A stretch of 64,000 nt of DNA. It comes from Pseudo-nitzschia pungens. Its lineage: Eukaryota; Bacillariophyta; Bacillariophyceae; Bacillariales; Bacillariaceae. The stretch covers positions 2,108,001-2,172,000 of the forward strand of contig CM074762.1 of NCBI GenBank assembly GCA_037355855.1, written 5' to 3'. A program made the position numbers and the translations under genes. Below the pieces are notes generated by a model that saw only the letters and a list, made by a program, of their open reading frames with translations, did no database searches and was not told the DNA's origin. Shown here one piece after another: positions 1 to 9,414 of this stretch. Each line of letters starts with the position of its first letter. Positions within the stretch are counted from its first letter, which is position 1.

Positions 1-374
1 CTCGCTCGCGTCGGTATTCTTGTGAAATCGCAGAACGGGTCGTGTTTCGGGTTTTGGCGCGCAAATTCTTTCGACTTGTGCTTTCTACGGGCATTCCAGT
101 GATCCATTCCTATTCTTCATATCCTTGATAGATAATCTTCATACGTATTATACTTACATATGATAGGAACAGCTTTCACACTCCTTCGTTTTTCGGAGAG
201 ACTGAAAATGTTTGAGATCGATTGAGATTCATTGATTTGATGTTGATGACAGGTGACGATGGTGATGCTCCATCAGTACACTAACGCAACATTCAGGGAA
301 CCAGGTACAGAATACGAGTACGGGTACCAGTACACAGATCACAGATACGAACGCTGGGCCCAGATTTTCTCTCG
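1..374. other. Leader of the first gene, nothing identified
   Basis: This AT-richer stretch lies upstream of the GT61-like gene. I see no open frame with protein-like composition, no RNA gene and no repeat. It presumably holds the promoter and 5' UTR of the downstream gene, but no motif stands out. Confidence 0.4.
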
Positions 375-2318
375 ATGAGCGGTGTGGCGAAACGGCGGCT
401 GGCGACGCCTGCTCATGCTCATGCTCATGCTCGCAGCGGTAGCGGTAGCACCAGGCGTCGGAGCAAGATCCACATCGTCGTTTGTCTATTCGCAGCGGCG
501 TACTTATCTATCTGGTTTTACATCGAGGGCATGATCATCATCGATCAACAAAGCGACGAACGGAACGGCGTTTCTTCCGCTCGGGTCCCTTTGGCACCCG
601 CCGCCGACGCCTACCTCAACAACTTTCCATTGTATCTGCGAGATACCAACAGCGATGGCAAAAGCAACAGTGGCAACAGTGGCAACAGTGGCAACGACGA
701 GAAGAGCGGTTCCACCAAACACACCGGCGGTGGAAGCACGTTCGGCAACGGGTTTCACTCGTCCGTGCACTGCGCCGGAGAAACCCACAACGAAACGACG
801 GCGTGGAAGCACAGGAGCTGCAGCTACGTACACCTCTGTCTGGATTTTTCGTCGTCGGCGTCGTCCTCCTCGTCGGCGCCGGAATTCTTCGTCGTTTCCT
901 CTCCCCTCGAGCGAGAATTTTCGGGTCGATTCGGGGTTGGCGGTGGCGGTGGCAGCGGTGGCGATCGGAACGGGGGGAACGACCCGCTGTGGTTGTACTC
1001 TTCTACCGAGTTGGAACGCAGCGTGGCCCTGGGAGCCATCGACCCATCGTGGGAGCGCCTGCCGCAACACAACGGGCGGCTGCCCTACGGATACGGGTTC
1101 GACACCATTCGGTGGGCGCCCAGGGTGTACGACGCCATGCCCTCTCGCAGGTACTACGAGTTGGATCCCGACGTGGTGTTGGTTCCCTTTCACGCCATGG
1201 CGGCGGACAATGTCGGGCACTTGGTGTGGGACAATTTTCTGCCCATTTACAATCTCTTGAGGATCTTTGGGTTCGAACGGAACAACAACAACAACAACGA
1301 CAGCAACGACAGCAACAGCAACAAAGGCTTTCGCCACTTTCTCATACGGATCGACACGATGCCACCCTTGTTTGCCACGTGCGACCTGAGACCCAAGAAG
1401 AAGGAGGCCTGCCGAAAAAGCTTTCAGAAATTCCTGCCCCTGCTGGGGGTGGATCCCGACACCTTTTCGACGGTCTCCGAGCTGCGGCTCACAAAGTCCC
1501 AAACATCGCCGAGCTCCGGCGGCGGCGGCAGCCGCAGCAGCAGCAAACGCGGCGGGGACGACGGGAGCGCGCACACGCACACGCACACGTATCCCGTGTG
1601 CGCAAAACACGCCGTTGCCGGAATGGGATGGTTGTCCGATCACGGAATCCGTGGGTCTCACGGGTGGAAGGCAAACCGCGAAAAACACTCCCTCGATGTG
1701 GCCCTCGCCAGGAATCTCGGACGGGGTCCGGAACTCTACGCCTTTCGGAACTTTGTGCTCCGAAACATGGGATTGGAACCCTTTCCGACCACCGCGAGCC
1801 AGAGCGGCAACGGAAATCGCAACAACGGTGCCGACAACGCAAAACCGATCGCCTTTCGCATAGTGCTCAGCGCCCATTCGTCCACGTACGCGGACCGAAG
1901 TTTTGGCCTGGAAGAACAACGGAGGGCTCTGGTCGAGGCCTTTCCGAACACGCGCGTCTCGAGCGTCACGCTGGCGGAATTGCCCCTGAAAGAGCAGCTC
2001 GAACTCCTCTCGCAGCCGAGCCAACCCAACGAGCGCATCATTTTCGTCTCGGCCACCGGTGGCGGCACGATGACGGCGTATTTCTTGCCGCGGGGATCCT
2101 CCATGATCTTGTACTACAACGAGCGCGGGGGCAGGGATTATTTCGCCAACAACAAGAACACGGGGGGCCAGTCTCTCTTGGATTGGGATCTCATGAACAA
2201 TCTGGGGTACGTCCGGACCCATTGGCTCCCGATCGGTTCGATGAACGAGCCGGAGGGGCTGGATGCGCTCGTTCTGTTGGTCCGACACGAGATGGATGTT
2301 GCAATGAACGGAATGTAA
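375..2318 (+). CDS. GT61-like glycosyltransferase, type II membrane protein
   Basis: The 647-residue protein has a basic N-terminus and one hydrophobic segment at about residues 31-55, the layout of a Golgi type II enzyme. A Ser/Gly/Asn-rich stem follows. The catalytic half contains NVGHLVWDNFLPIYN near residue 277, which matches the GH...WD signature of family GT61 (DUF563; xylosyl-, arabinosyl- and EOGT-type transferases). Near residue 562 it has SATGGGTMTAYFLPRGS, matching the conserved GAGLTN...FLPPG region. Asn runs, a Gly/Ser run and His-Thr repeats interrupt the fold as insertions. The ATG at 375 opens the frame just ahead of the basic region and gives the expected topology. The donor and acceptor sugars cannot be told from sequence. 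The gene is intronless and GC-rich. Confidence 0.72.
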   Translation: MSGVAKRRLATPAHAHAHARSGSGSTRRRSKIHIVVCLFAAAYLSIWFYIEGMIIIDQQSDERNGVSSARVPLAPAADAYLNNFPLYLRDTNSDGKSNSGNSGNSGNDEKSGSTKHTGGGSTFGNGFHSSVHCAGETHNETTAWKHRSCSYVHLCLDFSSSASSSSSAPEFFVVSSPLEREFSGRFGVGGGGGSGGDRNGGNDPLWLYSSTELERSVALGAIDPSWERLPQHNGRLPYGYGFDTIRWAPRVYDAMPSRRYYELDPDVVLVPFHAMAADNVGHLVWDNFLPIYNLLRIFGFERNNNNNNDSNDSNSNKGFRHFLIRIDTMPPLFATCDLRPKKKEACRKSFQKFLPLLGVDPDTFSTVSELRLTKSQTSPSSGGGGSRSSSKRGGDDGSAHTHTHTYPVCAKHAVAGMGWLSDHGIRGSHGWKANREKHSLDVALARNLGRGPELYAFRNFVLRNMGLEPFPTTASQSGNGNRNNGADNAKPIAFRIVLSAHSSTYADRSFGLEEQRRALVEAFPNTRVSSVTLAELPLKEQLELLSQPSQPNERIIFVSATGGGTMTAYFLPRGSSMILYYNERGGRDYFANNKNTGGQSLLDWDLMNNLGYVRTHWLPIGSMNEPEGLDALVLLVRHEMDVAMNGM

Positions 2319-4406
2319 TCGCAAGGGATGCGGGCATTTAGTGTATGATACGCGCATAATAGTACAATCACGGTGCTCCGAGGTGGGGGTGAACATTCGA
2401 TTTCGGTGATTGCATCAATAGTACACGTTCCGTTTTTTTGGGTTGCTCACGACAACGCTGGACGAAGGAGTTCGTAACAATGCCTCCTCTGAAATCGAGT
2501 CACAATGAGCTACACGTAGCAATCTCGATTGAAGCACCATTACCAGCAGCAAAGACAATCATGGCACCATTCTCCCCATTGGCAACCTTCCCTCTAGCCT
2601 ACTCTCCTGTTTTTCTTGGGCCGTGCTGAGATATGCCTTCATAGTAGTAGTAGTAGTAGTTCAATGTACTTTCGAACCTCGCGAACCCCGTGCCTTATTC
2701 CCCGCTCGCGGTTGCCGCTGTTGCTGCTCCCCTCGAGCGCTCGCCGTTCCACCCGTCCCTGCCGTTGCTACTCCTTCGGCTTTTGCTGTGATATCACGCC
2801 GCGGAACGAAACTCACGTGTCGAACCCAGCAAAATCCGTGCGAATAACCGTACACACCGCAACCCTCTAGCGCTCACTCCTCCGGTCGTCCTCGGTGCTG
2901 GCACTCCCATGGCTGCGCTGGGCTGGGCTGGGGTACGTATCGTAGTAGACGAATGAAGTATCGACTCTCACAAACCCAGTATGCAGCAGCAACTGCTGCT
3001 GCTGCTGAATTCGTTATCGTCCACGCTCCTTGAAACGAAGGAAGGGGCGAAAGGAGTATCAATAATTTTCGTTCGTCGATGCGCATTAGAGCAAAGCAGG
3101 GCGACGACGACTTCCCTCCAGTCTCATCCTCTTCGATGCCAAAGGATGTTTCACGGCAATGTCGTCGTCCGTCGTGCGATTCAGCCAGCAGCAGGTCGTT
3201 CTTTCTTGAAGACTCCTGCTCCGACGACCTCAACAAACGCAAAGACACATCAATCAGCGATAGTAGACCAATGCTCAAACTTTGTTTTAGAAGTACGTTC
3301 GAACGTGGTGTGCGTGTAGCAAAATTTGTTGCATCACTATACAAGCACAAGAAGCAACCTCTGGAGCAGAGTTTCTTCTTGCATCATCATCGTACTACTA
3401 GTACTACTAGTAGCAGTACAAGCAACCTGGTGCTCTGGAGCAGCCACAAAGAAGTGTAGAAAGAACGTGGTTGCTGGCAACAGCAAAGAATGTCTCATCA
3501 CTGTACCAGGAGCAGCAGGTCACCACCGGAACCTCCTCCTGCAGACAGTATCCTCTTTGGTTCTTTCTTGTTGGTGCTGGTGGTGCTGGTGAAGGAAGAG
3601 CGAGGGCGACGAAACAAAGACGGAGGTTTTGGTCGGAAAGAAGAAGAAAAGGATAACCATCGGGTTCCATTCCCTTGTGTAATCACTGATTTGACACCAG
3701 GAAGTGCAGTGTTGAGTGTCCTACCGGTACGACCAGAGTTCTTTTTCGAATATGAAGTCACTACATGTATAATAGTCATTCAGTATCATAAAGTATTAAA
3801 ATACTTCTTGTAGTATATGGTGCATAATTGGATAATAGAAGTAAGACTTAGTACTTCTACTACTTCGTAATAATCGTCCGTGATCTCCTCATGGAACCAA
3901 TTTTGAAAATCCTCATCTCTATTCGGGCTAAAACGTGTAACAACGTAACAACGTCATCCGCAATCCGTCTGATGGATCCGTAACTTACTCGTGCTCCTAC
4001 CTTCATCGGTATGAATTTGAGCGCAAGAATCGAATCATCATCATCACAAGAATTTTCATTCATCGTTCATCGGGATGATTGATTCGGCACAAAGTTGAAA
4101 GCACGAGTAATTACCGGTTTCAATACTTGTACATCTTTCTACCACCGACATCACAATCACAATCACAATCACAATCACAACACTCCAACACAGGCTCGAA
4201 TGCACATCCTTGTCCTTGCACCAGACACCAGCACATACTGCTAGAGAGAAAGGGAGAGGTCGAATCAATCAATCTGTCAATCAATTCAATCAATCAATCA
4301 ATCAATCAACCCCCGCGTTCCCACAGGGTTGAGTGCAGATTGAGGTTTGGCCGGATTCCATCCTCGACAAAAACACGCCGAAACTGCCACTTGGTACAAA
4401 AGACAG
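2319..4406. other. Intergenic region with simple repeats
   Basis: These two kilobases separate two genes on the same strand. They hold TAG/CTG/TAC trinucleotide patches (for example 2642-2660 and 2982-3006), a run of TCACAA-type hexamers at about 4150-4180 and an AATC tetranucleotide tract at about 4262-4309. Short open frames on both strands have compositions dictated by these repeats and no domain signature. I support no gene here. Confidence 0.5.
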
Positions 4407-7124
4407 ATGAACGGGTCTGCTCTTGGTCAACGAAGATTCGGCAGCTGGATGATTGCGGCTTCGATGCTATGGCCTCTGGTGCTGCTATTCGTTGCAATCC
4501 TCGACGATGGTGACCACGGGGTGATGGCCTGGTCGTCGCTGGGTTCAACGAAATCATCGCGGAACCATCACGAAAGCAGCCACAACACCAACATCAACAA
4601 AAAAAACGAAAACAGAAACAAAAACAATCATCACCACCCCGCCGCAAAGAGACAAAGCTCTTCGTTGCACGCCAAGAAACGACCCAACAGCCGGGACGAT
4701 GACGACATGAGCAACTGGTACGATCCCGTCGACGACGATGCCACCCCGGACCAGATCTTCTTTCAGGAAATGGAACGCCAGCGCCTCATCAATCAGGTCG
4801 GAGGGGACGCGACCAGCTCCCAGCCTGGACGCCTATTGGCGGTGGTTCGTCGTCTTCGAACGGCGCCGGAGGATCGTCCGTGACGGGCGGAACGCCCCGG
4901 TCCCCCTCGGCGTTGCGATCCAAGGCGGCGTCGCCGGGTCCCCGATTCGCCAACGCCTCCCCCCTGCCCATGTCGACCTTTCCCCAGCTCGATTCGGGAG
5001 GTCCCGGGATGATCAACGCCAAGGCGAGCGCCGTCGCCAACGGGATGGACCTCCCCCCCTTTCGGAGGCGGAACGTGCCGACCATGGAGCAGATCAAGAT
5101 CGCCCAGGCGACGCTGGCGGAGTACGAGGCCTTTCAGGTTCCCGACAACTGGCTCAACGAGGAGCTCCAGCAGCAAATGTGGGACGGGAACAACGAGGTC
5201 GATGCCGCCCTCTCCGCGGGGGAAACGGCCGGTGCCGGCGGCGATGCCGACACCCAAACCAACGGTGGAGGAACCAACGGGGCGGCCTTCGAAGACGACG
5301 GGAAACCGGAACCCTGGGACGATTACGGGCAAGAGAGCAAGTACGTCGATTACGATCGGAGGAATGTCATGGAGGTCCCGTTTCCCGAACCGGGTGAGTC
5401 CTTTGTTGTCGCATTGGTATTGGTTTGCTTTGCATGATATTGGTTTGTGCTGCAACGTATTGTATTATTTTGTATTGTTTTGTATTGTATTGCATTGGTT
5501 TGGAGTCCAATGTCAACCTGTGTGCCCTACAAAATCAAATCATAGCACCGGAGCGATGCAACGGAACTCGAACGTGGTCTGACCTCTTGCTTTGACGAAT
5601 GGTTTCCTCCCTGCCGCGGTACACTTGTACGGGGACCAACAACGACCACAACAATGATGATGGCGATGGATTCATTCGTTCCGCGCAGGCTCGGATTTTT
5701 ATTTCGACCCCGACCTGCCCATCGACCCGGAGCAGATCGAGCGGGAGGAACGAGAGTTTGCGGACAAGATGAAAAACGTCAAGACACGGTCCATCCGACT
5801 CGAAAAGGCGAAGCGATCCCCCCACGCCATGAAATTCTTTCGCCGCAAGCCCAACGAAAAAGAGGGCTACGAGCGCCTCTGGGTCGCCGCGGTGGACAAC
5901 GTTTCGTACATGCCCCTCATCGGGAACCTGCGGGATTACGGCGTCGAGTTCGCGGACAACTTTGGGGATTTCGAGGACCAGAGCGCCAATGATGCCCTCC
6001 TGCACACCATCGAGGACATGGCGGCATGGAAGGCGCGGCAGGTCTACAAAACAACGGGCCTTCCCACCATTGCCTCGAGGTCCTCCTTCGAAATCGAACC
6101 AGTCGTGCCCTCCTCGCTCGACAACTTCAAGGACAGCGTCACCACCTCCACCAACGTCCAGGCGGCGGCGGCCTCGAGATTGGCGGATCCGAGGGTCGTC
6201 TCCGGGTACAAGATCAACGACATTGCCAACCACGTGGATTACCTCGCGGAAGCCATGAAACCGCTCTCGGAACCGACCCGCGTCACGCGGTTCACCTCGT
6301 GCTTTTGTTTCTACGACGGAGAAAAGGAGATTTTTGCGCACGGGGTCCTGGATTGCGACATGTACTTTTGCAACTCGCAGCGAACCAACATCCCGCTCTC
6401 CCAGGCGGCAAACAACCTCATCAAGACGCTCCAGATGACCTTTGGCATGGAATACCAAAAATTCCTCAAGACGCGAATCGACGACGCCATCTTTGGAGAC
6501 TACAGCCTGCCCGGTGCCGCCAGCGTCAAGCTGCGGGACCGGGTGCTCAAGGACGGAAAGGTCCTGCCCAACAACATCATCGACGTGTCCAAATTCATGG
6601 ATTCTCGCGTCGACGTGGATCTCATGGACGCCTGCGCGCAGGAACTGTCCCAGCGCTTTGTCCAGACCAAGCCGACCAAGATCATGACCGTGGCCACCAC
6701 CGGCCTCGTCATCGCGCTTCCCATGGCCAAGTACCTGCAGGTTCCGGTGGTCTACGCCCGCAAGGAACGCAACGTGGTCATGGCCGACACCTATTCGGCG
6801 CCCTACTCGAGCAAGACGGTGGGGCAAAACCGGCAGCTGCTGGTGAGCAAGTCCCACGTGCACAAGAGCGACCGGGTCCTGATCATCGACGACTTTCTGA
6901 GCAGCGGCTCGTCGCAGGAAGCCCTGCTGCGGATACTCTCCGACGCCGGTGCCGAGCCGGTCGGCATCGGGGTTCTGCTGGAAAAGGCCTACGATCCGGG
7001 ACGAAAAGCCCTGAGCGGCTTCGACATTCCGATCGAGTCCCTCTGTAGGGTTGCGTCCGTGGAAGGTGGCGTCATTCAACTGGTGGAAGAAGAGGGATTC
7101 GATAAAATGAAAGACGACAAATAA
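4407..7124 (+). CDS. Xanthine phosphoribosyltransferase-like protein with long N-terminal extension (one intron, one frame change)
   Basis: The last 190 residues align by eye along their whole length with bacterial xanthine PRTase. Shared elements are the VLKDGKVLPNNIIDVSKFMDS start, a PVVYARK segment, the PRPP-binding loop VLIIDDFLSSGSS (about nt 6880-6915) and a LLEKAYDPGR stretch. The family makes XMP from xanthine and PRPP in purine salvage. Ahead lie an N-terminal hydrophobic segment (from ATG 4407, ending near MAWSSLG; possible signal peptide), a His/Asn/Asp-rich linker and a region of about 250 residues I do not recognise. A GT-AG intron at 5394-5688 (GTGAGT donor, phase 1) joins ...PEPG to SDFYFDPD. 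Between about 4824 and 4835 the frame must shift by one base to link the N-terminal reading to GGGSSSSNGAGG; this behaves like one missing base. Earlier TTG codons are less likely starts. Confidence 0.72.
5394..5688 (+). other. Spliceosomal intron of the PRTase-like gene
   Basis: The donor GTGAGT follows CCCGAACCGG and the acceptor is CCGCGCAG. The interior is T-rich with repeated TTGTATTG blocks, unlike the GC-rich exons. Splicing restores one continuous frame across a Gly codon. Confidence 0.8.
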
Positions 7125-7256
7125 TCATCAACAACTAAACAGAATACAACCAATCAAACCCCAAAGGTTTGCGAGAGGTTCCACACTTTGGTGTACACAG
7201 CTCTGTATCTTGTATCTTTCAAAATGAGCAGAGATATTATTTCAAACGACGAAATT

Positions 7257-7988
7257 CTACAGAGTCTTATCTCGGCACGATTCGCAGTCCTCCATGGCTT
7301 GCGCTCTCTTCTTTTCGGCATTCAATCGCAGCAACTCCTCGAGACTCGCTCCCCGGGTTATCCTCGTCCGATTGCGTGCAAAAATCTCGTATCCCCAATC
7401 CAAAAACCGATTGATCACCGGCACGCTGTTGAGTTTCCAGATCCACCCCAGTCCCACCAGGTCGTAGGACACCTCGAAAACGGGCACGCCCTTGTACACG
7501 GTTCCGTCGTGCTTGATGGCGTAAATGGCTGCCATGCCGGTGTCGTAATCGATTCCGCCGTTAGCGGGATCGGTTTCGTCAAAGTTGTCTTCCAGGTCCG
7601 TCAGTTTCAATTTCCGGTTGTCGGGACCGTTCAGGCGGATGTCACGGGACACCAACCAATCCATTTCGAGCTTGCAGACATTGCATTTCGAATCGTACAA
7701 CACGTTGATCTCTTCCGGGAACAATCTCGTCGAAGTCGTGGCGTCATCGCCGACGGAAGCAACGTTGCCACCGGTTGTATCCACGGAAGAAGAGAACAAG
7801 GGCGCGGAAGATAATCCGCATCCCGGACGTTGCTTGGAAAAGCGTGATGCCGATTGGCGACCCAAAGCAAATCCGTTGACGAATATCCGCCCTAACGGGC
7901 TAGTACTTGCAACTATCGATGCCATGATTGTGACAGATGCAATGATCGACGTGAATGACGTGACGGAAATTTTGCGTCCCACGAACAT
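7257..7988 (-). CDS. DCC-family (DUF393) thiol-disulfide oxidoreductase-like protein
   Basis: The protein has 243 residues. The core starts at about residue 92 with EINVLYDSKCNVCKLEMDWL. This is the DCC signature (D99, C102, C105; D-x-x-C-x-x-C), followed by the typical pattern of a rhodanese/thioredoxin-like small domain ending near GYEIFARNR. Members are predicted redox proteins of unknown substrate, often in plastids or membranes. The N-terminal 45 residues are hydrophobic and basic (MFVGRKISVTSF...), so an organelle or signal peptide is plausible, followed by a Ser/Thr/Asp linker. It converges with the PRTase-like gene, whose stop lies 130 bp away. Biochemical function is unknown for most of the family. 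Confidence 0.75.
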   Translation of the reverse strand: MFVGRKISVTSFTSIIASVTIMASIVASTSPLGRIFVNGFALGRQSASRFSKQRPGCGLSSAPLFSSSVDTTGGNVASVGDDATTSTRLFPEEINVLYDSKCNVCKLEMDWLVSRDIRLNGPDNRKLKLTDLEDNFDETDPANGGIDYDTGMAAIYAIKHDGTVYKGVPVFEVSYDLVGLGWIWKLNSVPVINRFLDWGYEIFARNRTRITRGASLEELLRLNAEKKRAQAMEDCESCRDKTL

Positions 7989-8685
7989 ACCGATAGCACG
8001 GGCCGAAGGATGGGTGCGAGTTTGGTTCTTGGATATCGAGATGCAACACTAGTTATTGGACAAACCGATACCTCACACCTCGTCGTTGCTGATTAATTTG
8101 CGCCTAATCTCCTTCCCCTGTTGAAATGCTGGGACTTTCATCGTTCCTCTCTACAACCGCCGTCGATGTGTCGTTTTCTATGCGTAATTTGGTATCACAG
8201 TTTCATCAGTTCGATGTTTCTGACTTTTTGGCATGACGTAAGCATGAATAATTTAGATTCCCGGACCCTCTTCTCGCTCCCAAGAGTCAGAGAGGTCGTT
8301 ATTCGCGTTGAGAAGTGATGTACCGGTGGCTCTGATTTCGTACGAGTAAAATTTACTGGTACAGGCAGTTCATAGGAATACGCCACGCTGTGCACGATTG
8401 GGCCCTTGCAACCGCCTCGCCGATAATAACCGGGGAATTCTTTTCTTTGACAACCTCGTCGCCGCTGCAAACAAAAAATAAGATCCAAAGTGGTACAGTG
8501 AGTCCAACATTCTCAAGTCGTGGATCATTGGGATCACCTTACGAATCGAATCACAATAACCTGACACGTTGCGAAACTTGAATTATCACTGTATCACTAT
8601 TCTCAATTCGATTCTATTCACTCACTTTTTTTCGAGTTGGAACTTCCAACACTAGCTTTTGATTAACCAAATTTCTTACTGCTTT
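7989..8685. other. Divergent intergenic region, nothing identified
   Basis: About 700 bp separate the start of the DCC-family gene and a possible gene on the other strand. Open frames here are short and lack any protein-like pattern. It should include the promoters of both neighbours. Confidence 0.4.
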
Positions 8686-9225
8686 ATGCGCATGGCCTTT
8701 TTCCGTTCAAGTCCTAATCGCCACCGCCATTCACGTCTGTCCCAGAGAATAATCGTGCTTTTTATGGTATGTTCGTGGAGCGCAATATTGCATGAAACCG
8801 CAACAATAGGAGCAGTAGAAGCAACAGACACATGTCCTTCTTTCCTCTCTATCGATGACACTCGTTGTCGGTCATCGCTCAACGGTTCCATTCCGTCGGT
8901 GCCTCCCTTATCGACTCAACAATTGAATGTCGCGGAACCAACGATATCGATGGCAACCGCAGCAACAACCGCAGTGGCGGTGTCAAAATTGCGAAAGAAG
9001 AAAGAATACCCCGCCTTTTTAGCGGCAAAGTTTCGCAATTCCTACCGACGTAGTGGTCGGTTGTACGAAGCCGAGACAGATTCCCTCGTGGACGTGAACG
9101 AGGGTGGAGAAAACGGCATGATCGGTTTCAACCATCCAAACGCCCAAAACGATGAGAGTCTCCATCGATTTTTCTCCAATAGTTTGATTCTGATGTATCA
9201 TATATCACGCCAATTGCTGCCCTAG
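8686..9225 (+). CDS. Hypothetical secreted or membrane-anchored protein
   Basis: From ATG 8686 the frame encodes about 179 residues. A basic start (MRMAFFRSSPNRHRHSR) is followed by a hydrophobic stretch (IIVLFMVCSWSAIL) that could be a signal peptide. A region with two Cys and a Thr/Ala-rich part follow, then a basic LRKKKEYPAFLAAKFRNSYR patch. I recognise no domain. It could be the first exon of a longer gene, since the last 20 residues look less constrained, but I found no convincing splice partner downstream. The call rests only on length and composition. Confidence 0.33.
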   Translation: MRMAFFRSSPNRHRHSRLSQRIIVLFMVCSWSAILHETATIGAVEATDTCPSFLSIDDTRCRSSLNGSIPSVPPLSTQQLNVAEPTISMATAATTAVAVSKLRKKKEYPAFLAAKFRNSYRRSGRLYEAETDSLVDVNEGGENGMIGFNHPNAQNDESLHRFFSNSLILMYHISRQLLP

Positions 9226-9414
9226 CAAACTGATTTGCATGCATCGATCTATAGCGCCGTCTCGATTGACGAAGTTTAATCGTCAAATTACCTTTCCATG
9301 CCACATGATAATATTGTAACAATATGATATTTAGCATCAGAAAAAGTTCAAAATTGCATTTGTGTTTCAACAGCGACCATGGCACAGAGTGTTCCAGATT
9401 GGTAGCTTTCGTAT

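Noticed and set aside
504..2396. Minus-strand frame of 630 codons opposite the GT61-like gene
   Set aside because: The plus strand carries clear GT61 motifs and the minus reading is low-complexity.
2874..3350. Minus-strand frame of 158 codons
   Set aside because: Composition follows simple repeats and no signal, helix pattern or motif is convincing.
4797..4823. Very short introns (20 or 27 nt) to explain the frame change in the PRTase-like gene
   Set aside because: Too short for spliceosomal introns; the 27-nt one does not change the frame. A one-base indel near 4830 gives a natural linker.
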